Source: Kribbella sp. VKM Ac-2569
GTDB lineage: Bacteria; Actinomycetota; Actinomycetes; Propionibacteriales; Kribbellaceae
Reading direction: 5' to 3'
Length of the DNA stretch: 64,000 nucleotides
Assembly (NCBI RefSeq): GCF_004216905.1
Contig: NZ_SGXJ01000001.1
Coordinates: 496,001-560,000, forward strand
Of the stretch, positions 56,105-64,000 are shown in pieces. Position 1 is the first letter of the stretch; every line of letters starts with the position of its first letter. The notes beneath the pieces are model-generated. The model made no database searches. It was given only the letters and a program-made list of their open reading frames with translations, and was not told the DNA's origin. Both the position numbers and the translations under genes were made by a program.

Positions 56105-57774
56105 CAACAGTGTCAACAAACACAGAGTTCCCTGGACCGGTCAAGTGGGTCGACGATCGCCTCGGCATCGCGAAGATCGGGAAGAAGAACCTGCGGAAGA
56201 TCTTCCCGGACCACTGGTCCTTCATGCTGGGCGAGATCGCGCTCTACAGCTTCATCATCCTGATCCTGACCGGCACCTTCCTGACGTTCTGGTTCAAGCC
56301 CTCGATGGCCGAGGTCGAGTACCAGGGCTCGTACAGCCTGCTCAAGGGTCTGCACATGTCGGAGGCCTACGCCTCCACGCTGGACATCACGTTCGACGTC
56401 CGCGGCGGTCTGCTGATGCGGCAGATCCACCACTGGGCGGCCGTGCTGTTCATCGCCGCGATGATGGTGCACCTGCTGCGGATGTTCTTCACCGGCGCGT
56501 TCCGCAAGCCGCGTGAGCTGAACTGGCTGATCGGTTTCGGGATGCTCTTCCTCGGCATCATCGAGGGCTTCCTCGGCTACGGCCTCCCCGACGACCTGCT
56601 GTCCGGCACCGGTCTACGGATCACCAACGGCATGATCCAGGCGTCACCGGTGGTCGGCACGTACATGAACTTCTTCATCTTCGGCGGTGAGTTCCCCGGC
56701 GACGACTTCGTTGCCCGGTTCTTCATCGTCCATGTGCTACTGATACCGGGCATCATCCTGGCGCTGGTCACGGCCCACCTGTTCCTGGTCGTGTACCACA
56801 AGCACACGCAGTACGCCGGTCCCGGCCGGACGCAGAAGAACGTTGTCGGCTACCCGCTGTTCCCGGTGTACACGGCCAAGGCCGGCGGCTTCTTCTTCGT
56901 GGTCTTCGGCATCACCGCACTGATGGGTGCACTGATGCAGATCAACCCGGTCTGGCTGTACGGGCCGTACAACCCGGCCGAGGTGACCGCGGGTGCGCAA
57001 CCGGACTGGTACATGGGCTGGCTGGAAGGCTCGGTGCGAATATTCCCCGGATTCGAGTCGCACTTCTGGGGCATCACACTCAGCTGGAACCTGATCATCC
57101 CGGCGCTGATCGTGCCGCCGGCGTTCGTCACGCTGGTCGCGCTCTATCCGTTCATCGAGGGCTGGATCACCGGTGACAAGCGCGAGCACCACCTGCTCGA
57201 CCGGCCGCGGGACGTGCCGACCCGGACAGGTATCGGCGTCGCGTTCATCACCTTCTACGCGATGCTGTGGATCGGCGGCGGTAACGACCTGATCGCCACC
57301 CACTTCAACCTGTCGCTGAACCACGTGACCTGGTTCCTGCGGTTCGCGGTGATCCTCGGCCCGATCCTGGGCTTCTGGATCGCGCGCCGCTGGGCGATCT
57401 CGCTGCAGCGGGCCGACCACGACCGGTTGCTGCACGGTCTGGAGACCGGTGTGATCATGCGCTCCCCCGAGGGCAAGTACACCGAGAAGCACCAGCCGAT
57501 CTCGACGTACGAGGCGTACTCGATCACCGCGCGGGACCGCCTCGTGCCGCACGAGATCGGCCCGGACACCGACGAGAACGGCGTCCGCGCCCCGCGTCGG
57601 GCGCTCAACAAGGCCCGCGCCGCGCTCTCCCGCTTCTACTACGCCGACGCCGTACAGAAGCCGACCACTCAGGAGCTCGAGGAGGCGCACGAGCACGCTC
57701 ACGACGCCGACGAGATCCACGAGCTGACGGAGGACACGGAAACCTACCGAGAGGTCACCAGCGACCGCTCCTGA
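56101..57774 (+). CDS. qcrB: Cytochrome bc1 complex cytochrome b subunit
   Basis: The 557-residue protein has eight or more helices. Heme b ligands appear in QIHHWAAVLFIAAMMVHLLRMFF and in RFFIVHVLLIPGIILALVTAHLF. The quinone-site PEWY motif appears as PDWY in AQPDWYMGW, the actinobacterial form. A long cytoplasmic C-terminal tail of about 110 residues follows. The GTG at 56101 overlaps the qcrA stop; a GTG at 56110 with GAGGG about 9 nt upstream is equally possible. It oxidises menaquinol and is the target site of Q203-type drugs in mycobacteria. Confidence 0.96.
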   Translation: MTTVSTNTEFPGPVKWVDDRLGIAKIGKKNLRKIFPDHWSFMLGEIALYSFIILILTGTFLTFWFKPSMAEVEYQGSYSLLKGLHMSEAYASTLDITFDVRGGLLMRQIHHWAAVLFIAAMMVHLLRMFFTGAFRKPRELNWLIGFGMLFLGIIEGFLGYGLPDDLLSGTGLRITNGMIQASPVVGTYMNFFIFGGEFPGDDFVARFFIVHVLLIPGIILALVTAHLFLVVYHKHTQYAGPGRTQKNVVGYPLFPVYTAKAGGFFFVVFGITALMGALMQINPVWLYGPYNPAEVTAGAQPDWYMGWLEGSVRIFPGFESHFWGITLSWNLIIPALIVPPAFVTLVALYPFIEGWITGDKREHHLLDRPRDVPTRTGIGVAFITFYAMLWIGGGNDLIATHFNLSLNHVTWFLRFAVILGPILGFWIARRWAISLQRADHDRLLHGLETGVIMRSPEGKYTEKHQPISTYEAYSITARDRLVPHEIGPDTDENGVRAPRRALNKARAALSRFYYADAVQKPTTQELEEAHEHAHDADEIHELTEDTETYREVTSDRS

Positions 57775-57793
57775 CGTCGTACGAACACAGACT

Positions 57794-57825
57794 GGGCCCC
57801 GGCACTCGCCGGGGCCCTTTCTGTT
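57794..57825 (+). terminator. Intrinsic terminator after qcrB
   Basis: GGGCCCCGGC (57794-57803) and GCCGGGGCCC (57808-57817) form a 10-bp stem with loop ACTC, followed by TTTCTGTT. It lies 19 nt after the qcrB stop. Confidence 0.9.
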
Positions 57826-58288
57826 ATGCCAGTGCGTCAGAGACTGCGGTCAGGTAGTCCTTCACCAGGGCCTGCCGGCCGGGGTCGAGGGCCTGGGTGG
57901 TGGTGATCAGGCGGTCCAGGAGTGGGCCGAAGAACTGCCAGCCGAAGGCTACGGCGGTATCGGAGACCTGGAGGCGGGAGCTGCGGCCGTCCGTGCGGCT
58001 TCTCAGGCGTTCGACGTGCCCTGCTGCCTCCAGGCGGTGGATGACGGCCGTCGTTGCTTGAGAGGTCATTCCAAGCTGTTGAGCGAGCCAGCTGGGCGTC
58101 GCCTCCACTCCGGCGCGTTCGGCGTCCAGGAGGCGCACCAGCGCGCGTACGTCGGTCCTGTGCAAGCCCGTCGTACGGGCGAACTCCCCGACCGCCAGGT
58201 CGAGCCTCAGGGCGACCTCCCGGAGCAGGTGCACCACGTCCAGTGCGGCGGCCCGTTCCGGGTCGGTCGGTGTCACTCCTTCACGCAT
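57824..58288 (-). CDS. MarR-family transcriptional regulator
   Basis: The 154-residue regulator has the winged HTH LAQQLGMTSQATTAVIHRLEAAGHVERLRSRTDGRSSRLQVSD with the wing DGR. Flanking dimer helices are LHRTDVRALVRLLDAERAG and DPGRQALVKDYLTAVSDAL. ATG 58288 was chosen over TTG 58297 because TAAATT ends 7 nt before it. A palindrome overlaps both divergent promoters, so it likely represses itself and the hydrolase. Confidence 0.9.
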   Translation of the reverse strand: MREGVTPTDPERAAALDVVHLLREVALRLDLAVGEFARTTGLHRTDVRALVRLLDAERAGVEATPSWLAQQLGMTSQATTAVIHRLEAAGHVERLRSRTDGRSSRLQVSDTAVAFGWQFFGPLLDRLITTTQALDPGRQALVKDYLTAVSDALA

Positions 58289-58299
58289 GCCTGACAATT

Positions 58300-58318
58300 T
58301 ACCTCACTGAGTGAGCTA
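58300..58318. promoter_or_regulatory. MarR operator candidate
   Basis: TANCTCACTGAGTGAGNTA (58300-58318) is palindromic except the centre and N positions. It overlaps the leftward -10 TAAATT (58301-58296) by two bases and the rightward -10 TATTCT (58317-58322) by two, so one dimer could block both leaderless promoters. Confidence 0.65.
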
Positions 58319-58329
58319 TTCTCGGCAGC

Positions 58330-59157
58330 ATGAGCTTTCACGACGCGTACGACGCTCTCCTCGCCCGCTGGGATGTGCCGGTCAAGCAGCTCGAGCTCAC
58401 CGACGAGTTCGGTACGACCCACGTCAACGCGTGCGGTCCCGCGGACGGACCACCCGTCGTACTGCTTCCGGGGCACGGCGCGACGTCGCCGGTGTGGTTC
58501 GCGATCGCGCCGCGGCTTGCTGAGCGGTACCGCGTCTACGCGATCGATCTGATCGTCGACGCGGGTCGCAGTACGAACACTGGTCGGACACCCAAGACGC
58601 CGGCCGACCTGCATACGTGGCTAACGAACACGTTCGACGGACTCGGCATCAGCCGGGCGGCGTTGTGCGGTCATTCGTACGGCGCCTGGATCGCGCTCAC
58701 GTACGCGATCGAGCACCCGGAGCGCGTCGAGCGCCTGGCCCTGCTCGACCCGACGGACTGCTACGTCGGGTTGCGCGCGCCGTACATCCTCCGGGCTCTG
58801 CCGAGCCTGCTGCGACCGTCTCGGAAGCGCACGGTCTCGTTCCTGCGCTGGGAGACGCAAGGGCTTCCGATCGATCCCCAGGTCCTGGAGCTGGCGGGCC
58901 TGGCCGCGGAGCAGCCCTCAACCCCATTCGTCCGCACCAAACGGCCCACGGACGACCAGTTGCGCGACCTCGCTCCCCTGGTCTTCGTCGCGGGCCGCAG
59001 CAAGAGCCACAACGCCGCCCACCTGACCCGCCGAGTCACCACACTCTCCCCCGCCGCAATCGTCGTACAACTCGAAACCGCGACCCACCACTCCCTCCCG
59101 TCACTCCATGCGGACGAGGTGTGGGCTGTGTGGGCCCACGAATTGCCCACAAAATAA
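58330..59157 (+). CDS. Alpha/beta hydrolase
   Basis: The 275-residue hydrolase has the oxyanion motif LLPGHGATSPVWFAIAPRLAERYRVYAIDL and nucleophile Ser116 in LCGHSYGAW. Possible acid and His are in LVFVAGRSKSHN and TATHHSLPS. The Asp position after LVFVAG is Arg/Ser, so the acid residue may lie elsewhere. It is in the carboxylesterase-like MhpC group by sequence. TATTCT ends 7 nt before the ATG. Control by the divergent MarR protein is likely. Confidence 0.85.
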   Translation: MSFHDAYDALLARWDVPVKQLELTDEFGTTHVNACGPADGPPVVLLPGHGATSPVWFAIAPRLAERYRVYAIDLIVDAGRSTNTGRTPKTPADLHTWLTNTFDGLGISRAALCGHSYGAWIALTYAIEHPERVERLALLDPTDCYVGLRAPYILRALPSLLRPSRKRTVSFLRWETQGLPIDPQVLELAGLAAEQPSTPFVRTKRPTDDQLRDLAPLVFVAGRSKSHNAAHLTRRVTTLSPAAIVVQLETATHHSLPSLHADEVWAVWAHELPTK

Positions 59158-59206
59158 GGGGATTCTGGTTCGTCGCTCGGCGGTCGGGCGTTCTAGGGTC
59201 GACGCC

Positions 59207-60514
59207 ATGGAACTCCTGGGCGAGCGGCCGGTGTGGTCGATGAGTGGCAGCGAACTGCTGTCGACTCTCGACGCGCTGGAAGCTGAGGCCGCCCACCGGG
59301 AGAGGTACCGGCTCGCGGTGATCGCTGCTATCGAAAGCACCGGGTACGCCGCTGAACTCGGCGCCCGGGACACCGCGGAGCTCCTGCAGTTCCGGTACCG
59401 CCAGGATGCACCGGTGGCACGCCGAGCGCTCCGACTCGCCCAGGCCCTGCCGAAGTACCCCGCCGTAGCCAGCGCCCTCGACGACAGCACCGAGGACGAC
59501 GGGAGTGAGTGGTTGCTGCGGCCGGCACAGGCGGAGGCGATCGTGTCTGCGCTGGAACGGGTTCCGTCGCACGTGCCGGTCGCTGATCGCGACGCGGCCG
59601 AGCGGCAACTGGTGAAGCTCGCCGCACACCTCTCACCGAGTGAGCTGCGCCAGGCCGGCAAGGAGATGCGGGACATCCTGGACACCGACGGCCCCGAGCC
59701 GGAAGAAGCCAAGGCCTACGCCCGCGAGTCGCTGACTTTCGCCCCGGCGGATCGCGGAGTGAAGTTCCGCGGCTACCTCGCCAACGAGAACGCCGAACTC
59801 TTCCGTGCCCTGATCCACGCCGGTGCCCGCCCTCACAAGACCGCCGACGGCGAACACGACCCGCGCTCCCGCGAGAAGCGCCAGGCCGACGCGCTGTCTG
59901 CCACCCTCAGCATCGCCGCCGCAGCGACCGACACCGCGCAAAAGACGGACCCCGCGTCGGACGTGGTGCCCGGGTTCGGAGCCAAGGCGCAGCTGACGGT
60001 CACCATCGACTTCGAGGACCTGAAGGCGGCGACCGCGAGCGGACAGGTGGTGTACGGCGACGGACTGTCGGCCGCCACCGTACGGCGCCTGGCCTGTGAC
60101 GCACGGATCATCCCGCTCGTGCTCGGCACGAACTCCGAGCCGCTGGACGTGGGCCGCAGCGAACGCCTGGTGACCCGTGCGATGCGTCGCGCCCTCAACG
60201 CCCGCGACCAGGGCTGCGTCATCTGTGGAGCCCCGCCGATCATGTGCGACGCGCACCACCTGCGCTCCTGGATCGACGGCGGCGAGACGAAGACCTCCAA
60301 CCTCGCGCTCTTGTGCCGGCGCCACCACGTCGACCTGCACAACGGTCAGTGGAGTGTCACCATCACCGACGGCCTCGTCGAGGTCGCCCGCCCCAGCTGG
60401 GCAGAACCACCACCCAGACAGCACCGCAGTTCCCAGCGCTCGCGATGGAGGGCCGATGAGGCGGTCCTTCAGCAAGCGGCTGACTTCGCGTTGGCCGACG
60501 TACCGGCGGGCTGA
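59207..60514 (+). CDS. HNH endonuclease with DUF222 domain
   Basis: The 435-residue protein has an N-terminal DUF222 domain (about residues 10-300) and a C-terminal HNH domain: CVICGAPPIMCDAHHLRSWIDGGETKTSNLALLCRRHHVDLHNGQW, with zinc cysteines and the catalytic His pair. This DUF222-HNH type (13E12-like) is abundant in actinobacteria, sometimes in many copies. Function is not settled; it resembles mobile-element-associated nucleases but no element ends are visible. TAGGGT ends 7 nt before the ATG. Confidence 0.88.
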   Translation: MELLGERPVWSMSGSELLSTLDALEAEAAHRERYRLAVIAAIESTGYAAELGARDTAELLQFRYRQDAPVARRALRLAQALPKYPAVASALDDSTEDDGSEWLLRPAQAEAIVSALERVPSHVPVADRDAAERQLVKLAAHLSPSELRQAGKEMRDILDTDGPEPEEAKAYARESLTFAPADRGVKFRGYLANENAELFRALIHAGARPHKTADGEHDPRSREKRQADALSATLSIAAAATDTAQKTDPASDVVPGFGAKAQLTVTIDFEDLKAATASGQVVYGDGLSAATVRRLACDARIIPLVLGTNSEPLDVGRSERLVTRAMRRALNARDQGCVICGAPPIMCDAHHLRSWIDGGETKTSNLALLCRRHHVDLHNGQWSVTITDGLVEVARPSWAEPPPRQHRSSQRSRWRADEAVLQQAADFALADVPAG

Positions 60515-60535
60515 GCCAGCCATGGTGAAAACACA

Positions 60536-60573
60536 ACAGCCTCCTGCCCGCGGGCATGCGGGGAGGAGGCTGT
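60536..60573. terminator. Bidirectional terminator between HNH and L,D-transpeptidase genes
   Basis: ACAGCCTCCT (60536-60545) pairs with AGGAGGCTGT (60564-60573); the interior GCCCGCGGGC is itself palindromic. The leftward side continues into GTTGTGTTTTC, giving a T tract for the transpeptidase transcript. Confidence 0.8.
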
Positions 60574-60587
60574 CGCGTCTTGGTGTG

Positions 60588-61847
60588 TCAGGAGAGGGCG
60601 GAGCCGGCCTTGTAGGCGGCCCAGGTGCCGTTCCAGTCGGTCCAGCCGTTACCGGGCTCCATGTGGCGGGTGGTGCCGGTGACGATCACCGGGTCGCCGC
60701 GGAGGGTCTGGTTGTAGTACCACTGGGCGTCCTTGAGGCTCATGCCGACGCAGCCGTGGCTGACGTTGGAGCTGCCCTGGCTGCCGGACGACCACGGGGC
60801 GCCGTGGATGAACTCGCCGGAGCTGGTGACCCGCTGGGCCCACTTCACGTCCGGGATGTTGTAGTACTCCGGGTCGCCGGGCTTGAGGCCTACCGTCGCC
60901 GCGTCCATCCGCTTCACCGGGAACTTCTCCATGATCACCTTCACCCCGCTGCGGGTGGTGAAGCCGTCCTTGCCGGCGGTGATCGGGATGGTCCGGGCCA
61001 GCTTGCCGCTGATCGTCACCGTCATCGTGTGCTTCTTGACGTTGATGTTGGTGACCACCGACTTGCCGATGGTGAACGCGATCGTCCGGCTCGCGGTGCC
61101 CCACGTGTTGTTGCCCGCGTTGACGCCCAGGGTGCCGATGTCGACGGTCACCTTGGTGCCGGCCGGCCAGTAGTTCTTCGGGCGGTAGTTGACCTGCTTG
61201 CTGTTCACCCAGTGCCAGCTGCCGTCGACCGGGACCGAGGTCTTCACCGAGAGCCGCTTCTCGACCGCGGCGCGGTCCTTGACCGGGTTGTTCCAGAAGA
61301 TCTGGATCGGCAGCGCGACGCCGACGGTCTCACCGTTCAGCGGGACGACCGAGGCCTTCAGGCTCTTCGACGCCTTCAGCGTCTTGAAGGTCGAGCTGAT
61401 CGGCACGGTGGCGCCGTCAGTGCCCTCCGCCGAGCCGCTCACCGTGTACGTCGCGCTGGGCTTGAGCTGCGGCGACGACGTCCACTGGGTCTTGTCGGCG
61501 TTGAAGCTGCCGGTCACCTTGTCACCGTCGTCGTCCTTGAGCGTGACCGCGGTCAGCTTGCCGGCCGTGGTGGTCACCGTCACCGGCTTGTCCGGCTGCA
61601 CCGACGACGCGCCCTTGGCGGGCACGATCGCGATGCTGGCCGACGCCGGGGTCTCGGACGGTGTCGTCGAGTTCCCTGGGGTGCTGGAGGCACCTGGGGA
61701 GTTGCTCTGGGACGTGCTGGGTGTCGACTGCCCGCCGCCGCCAGTTCCGCCGCCGGCCTCTGTGTCACTACAGGCCGTACCCGCTAGCAGCAGGACGCAG
61801 ATCCCCGCCACGGCAAGGCCGTGCTTCCTCACCGAACCGCTCACCAT
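60588..61847 (-). CDS. L,D-transpeptidase (YkuD) lipoprotein with Ig-like domains
   Basis: The 419-residue exported protein has a signal with a lipobox-like LLLAGTAC ending at Cys26, though the -3 Gly is unusual. A Ser/Thr/Gly-rich linker follows, then two Ig-like domains (about 70-280) and a YkuD domain with the catalytic motif SHGCVGMS preceded by GEFIHGAPW. Family members make 3-3 cross-links in peptidoglycan. Length and domain order match mycobacterial Ldt proteins. GGGGAGAAC lies before the ATG; an inverted repeat lies about 80-110 nt upstream. Confidence 0.92.
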   Translation of the reverse strand: MVSGSVRKHGLAVAGICVLLLAGTACSDTEAGGGTGGGGQSTPSTSQSNSPGASSTPGNSTTPSETPASASIAIVPAKGASSVQPDKPVTVTTTAGKLTAVTLKDDDGDKVTGSFNADKTQWTSSPQLKPSATYTVSGSAEGTDGATVPISSTFKTLKASKSLKASVVPLNGETVGVALPIQIFWNNPVKDRAAVEKRLSVKTSVPVDGSWHWVNSKQVNYRPKNYWPAGTKVTVDIGTLGVNAGNNTWGTASRTIAFTIGKSVVTNINVKKHTMTVTISGKLARTIPITAGKDGFTTRSGVKVIMEKFPVKRMDAATVGLKPGDPEYYNIPDVKWAQRVTSSGEFIHGAPWSSGSQGSSNVSHGCVGMSLKDAQWYYNQTLRGDPVIVTGTTRHMEPGNGWTDWNGTWAAYKAGSALS

Positions 61848-61929
61848 TCCCCAGTTCTCCCCTGTTTAGTCAGACCGCGGTAAGGGTAACCTGCCGCAGC
61901 GACATTTCTGTGCATCCGCACGAGCCGTT

Positions 61930-61958
61930 CCGGTACAGTCCACGACTCTCCGTACCGG
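61930..61958. promoter_or_regulatory. Inverted repeat upstream of the L,D-transpeptidase gene
   Basis: CCGGTAC (61930-61936) and GTACCGG (61952-61958) are exact complements 15 bp apart. They lie 83-111 bp before the transpeptidase start in the 183-bp gap, where no gene is visible. A regulator site is plausible; a 7-bp stem is the alternative. Confidence 0.4.
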
Positions 61959-61981
61959 TTCGCAGTACTACAGACGCACGA

Positions 61982-62014
61982 AAACGCCGCCCGGTTCGTT
62001 CCCGGACGGCGTTT
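61982..62014 (-). terminator. Terminator after ctaF
   Basis: AAACGCCGCCCGG (61982-61994) pairs with CCGGACGGCGTTT (62002-62014) with one mismatch and a 7-nt loop. On the leftward strand it ends in GGCGTTTTCGT, 17 nt after the ctaF stop. Confidence 0.8.
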
Positions 62015-62030
62015 CTCGTACGACTCTCAA

Positions 62031-62426
62031 CTAGTGAGCGTGGTCACCGCGGTAGTACTCGAAGATGAACCCGCTCAGCGTGACGATGCCGATGCCGCAG
62101 CCGGCGATGAACAGCCACCAGCCGAAGACGATGCCGAGGACAACCACCGCCAGCGTCAGCGCGCACCACAGCGGCCACCAGGAGTACGGCGGGAAGAAGC
62201 CGAGCTCGCCCGCCCCTTCGACGATCTCCGCTTCCTTGCGGTCCTCCGGGCGGGCGTCCATCCGCCGGGCGGTGACGCTCAGGTAGAACGCCACCAGCAG
62301 CGACAGGAAGAACGTCATCACCAGTGCGGTGGTGCCGGTCGGGTCCTCGGACATCAGCCAGTAGATCGGCGTGACGACGAGCACGAACACACTCAGGATC
62401 CCGAAGACCCAGGCTTCGACCTTCAC
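62031..62426 (-). CDS. ctaF: Cytochrome c oxidase subunit IV, actinobacterial
   Basis: The 131-residue protein has four helices: [78 protein letters not shown] and [37 protein letters not shown] is the strongly conserved centre of CtaF. It is needed for aa3 oxidase and its supercomplex in actinobacteria. ATG 62426 overlaps the ctaD stop by 4 bp. Confidence 0.95.
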   Translation of the reverse strand: MKVEAWVFGILSVFVLVVTPIYWLMSEDPTGTTALVMTFFLSLLVAFYLSVTARRMDARPEDRKEAEIVEGAGELGFFPPYSWWPLWCALTLAVVVLGIVFGWWLFIAGCGIGIVTLSGFIFEYYRGDHAH

Positions 62427-64000
62427 GCCTTGTCCTTCCCGTCGTTCCCGGCATCGGACTCGACCTGCTCGACCAGGTGCTCGACGCGGCCCTGGTCCTC
62501 ACCCGCGTCCAGCAGGTTGTCCTTGCCGGCCCGGTTGTCCGGGTACTCCGCGAGCGCCAGGTCGGCGTGGTGCAGGTCGAACGCCGGGGACTCCGAACGG
62601 ATCCGGGGCAGCTTCTCGAAGTTGTGCCGCGGCGGCGGCGAACTGGTCGCCCACTCCAGCGAGCGGCCCCAGCCCCACGGGTCGTCGACACCCACCGGCG
62701 GCGTCTTCCGGGACTTGTAGATGTTGTAGAAGAACGGCAGCATCGACGCGCCCAGGATGAAGGCGCCGACGCTGGACACCTCGTTCAGCGTGGTGAAGCC
62801 CTCGTTGGCGCCGTACGACGCGTAACGCCGCGGCATGCCCTCGACGCCGAGCCAGTGCTGCACCAAAAACGTGGTGTGGAAGCCGATGAACAGCAACCAG
62901 AAGTGCAACTTGCCCAGCCGCTCGTCGAGCATCCGCCCGGTGAACTTCGGCCACCAGAAGTAGAACCCCGCGAACATCGCGAAGACCACGGTGCCGAAGA
63001 CGACGTAGTGGAAGTGCGCGACCACGAAGTACGAGTCGGACAGCTGGTAGTCCAGCGCCGGCGAGGCCAGGATGACGCCGGTCAGACCGCCGAAGAGGAA
63101 GGTGGTCAGGAAGCCCACCGACCAGAGCATCGGGGTGTCGAACGAGACCGACCCGCCCCAGATCGTGCCGATCCAGTTGAAGAACTTCACGCCGGTCGGG
63201 ACCGCGATCAGGAACGTCATGAACGAGAAGAACGGCAGGTTCACCGCGCCGGTGACGAACATGTGGTGTGCCCACACCGCCACCGAGAGGACCGCGATAC
63301 CGAGGGTCGCGCTGACCAGACCGATGTAGCCGAAGACCGGCTTACGGCTGAAGACCGGCAGGATCTCGGTCACGATGCCGAAGAACGGCAAGGCGATGAT
63401 GTACACCTCGGGATGCCCGAAGAACCAGAACAGGTGCTGCCACAGTATCGGCCCGCCGTTGGCCGCGTCGAAGACATGGGCCCCGAGTGTTCGATCCGCC
63501 TCCAGCACCAGCAGCGCCGCCGCCAGGATCGGGAAGGCGATCAGCACGAGGATCGACGTGACCAGGATGTTCCAGGTGAAGATCGGCATCCGGAACATCG
63601 TCATGCCAGGAGCGCGCATGGTGATGATCGTGGTGATGAAGTTGACCGCACCCAGGATCGTGCCCAGACCGGCCATCCACAGACCCATGATCCACAGGTC
63701 GCCGCCGACGCCCGGCGAACGGACCGCGTTCGACAGCGGGGCGTAGGCGAACCAGCCGAAGTCGGCCGCACCGCCCGGGGTGAAGAAGCCGCTGATCGTG
63801 ATGAGCCCGCCGAACAGGAACAGCCAGAAGCTGAACATGTTCAGCCGCGGGAACGCGACGTCGGGGGCGCCGATCTGGATCGGCATGATCTCGTTCGCGA
63901 AGCCGACGAACAGCGGCGTCGCGAACAGCAGCAGCATGATCGTGCCGTGCATCGTGAAGAGCTGGTTGTACACCTCTTCGTTCACGATCTGCAGGCCCGG
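62423..64000 (-). CDS. ctaD: Cytochrome c oxidase subunit I, 5' end outside window
   Basis: 526 codons are visible; the frame stays open to the window edge ([19 protein letters not shown] at the margin). Copper B ligands are in [14 protein letters not shown] (His, with the cross-linked Tyr) and [10 protein letters not shown], and the heme His pair is in [13 protein letters not shown]-terminal cytoplasmic tail of about 75 residues is charged. The first heme a ligand lies in the visible [14 protein letters not shown]. It reduces oxygen and pumps protons. It is co-translated with ctaF. Confidence 0.95.
   Translation of the reverse strand, partial: PGLQIVNEEVYNQLFTMHGTIMLLLFATPLFVGFANEIMPIQIGAPDVAFPRLNMFSFWLFLFGGLITISGFFTPGGAADFGWFAYAPLSNAVRSPGVGGDLWIMGLWMAGLGTILGAVNFITTIITMRAPGMTMFRMPIFTWNILVTSILVLIAFPILAAALLVLEADRTLGAHVFDAANGGPILWQHLFWFFGHPEVYIIALPFFGIVTEILPVFSRKPVFGYIGLVSATLGIAVLSVAVWAHHMFVTGAVNLPFFSFMTFLIAVPTGVKFFNWIGTIWGGSVSFDTPMLWSVGFLTTFLFGGLTGVILASPALDYQLSDSYFVVAHFHYVVFGTVVFAMFAGFYFWWPKFTGRMLDERLGKLHFWLLFIGFHTTFLVQHWLGVEGMPRRYASYGANEGFTTLNEVSSVGAFILGASMLPFFYNIYKSRKTPPVGVDDPWGWGRSLEWATSSPPPRHNFEKLPRIRSESPAFDLHHADLALAEYPDNRAGKDNLLDAGEDQGRVEHLVEQVESDAGNDGKDKA

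Noticed and set aside
59207-60514. Mobile element or intein around the HNH/DUF222 gene
   Set aside because: No terminal repeats, integrase, reverse transcriptase or target duplication were seen. DUF222-HNH genes are common free-standing genes in actinobacteria.
1-64000. tRNA, rRNA, CRISPR array, prophage or insertion sequence
   Set aside because: Nothing recognisable was found on either strand by reading; a tRNA and Rfam scan would be the decisive check.

Overview
The window is about 70% GC, densely packed and shows strong third-position GC bias. It carries an actinobacterial cytochrome bcc-aa3 respiratory cluster (ctaE-qcrC-qcrA-qcrB, ctaF, ctaD). The core gene order is the one I know from the Mycobacterium tuberculosis Rv2182c-Rv2200c neighbourhood: a plsC-like acyltransferase, an ArsA-like ATPase, SRPBCC proteins, fadD15, pimB', an NlpC/P60 hydrolase, a DEDDh/GIY-YIG nuclease, trpD, ctaE, qcrCAB and ctaF. 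This points to an actinomycete, plausibly Nocardioidaceae/Kribbella-like. That placement comes from recall of synteny and codon style, not from a database search.

Layout. 1-13.1 kb is core and metabolic: acyltransferase, esterase, an ornithine-cyclodeaminase-type LOR/SDH protein, enoyl-CoA hydratase, PhyH oxygenase, two tandem ROK glucokinases, an overlapping operon of ArsA-like ATPase, CxxC protein and SRPBCC proteins, and FadD15. 13.1-36.5 kb is an accessory block lying between fadD15 and pimB'. It holds an ABC-2 exporter with a two-component system, a secreted subtilase, and a complete sugar regulon (ABC importer, GH36 alpha-galactosidase, LacI regulator, paired operators). It also holds several small regulator/enzyme pairs (MmyB-type, LysR, ArsR), exporters, and a short alanyl-tRNA-synthetase paralogue without an editing domain. 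36.6-45.5 kb returns to envelope functions: PimB', two membrane-linked metallopeptidases, an NlpC/P60 hydrolase with a complex promoter and leader, a NYN protein and the nuclease fusion. 45.7-51 kb holds two very large low-complexity membrane proteins (DUF2510 type and a neighbour). 51-64 kb holds trpD, a CtaG-like assembly factor, the respiratory genes, a MarR/hydrolase pair, an HNH nuclease, an L,D-transpeptidase and ctaF-ctaD.

Expression signals. Many genes lack a Shine-Dalgarno sequence at a normal distance. Instead they have a -10-like hexamer (NANNNT) ending 6-7 nt before ATG/GTG, which suggests leaderless mRNAs. In two places such a promoter drives a tiny ORF whose stop codon overlaps the start of the next gene (32611 and 46044). 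Palindromic operator candidates sit between most divergent regulator/target pairs. No tRNA, rRNA, CRISPR array, insertion sequence or prophage was seen. The most unusual items are the twin operator/promoter switch of the alpha-galactosidase regulon, the editing-less AlaRS paralogue, the GTCAC direct repeats and 20-bp palindrome upstream of the NlpC/P60 gene, the coupled mini-ORFs, and the Gln/Trp-rich giant protein.
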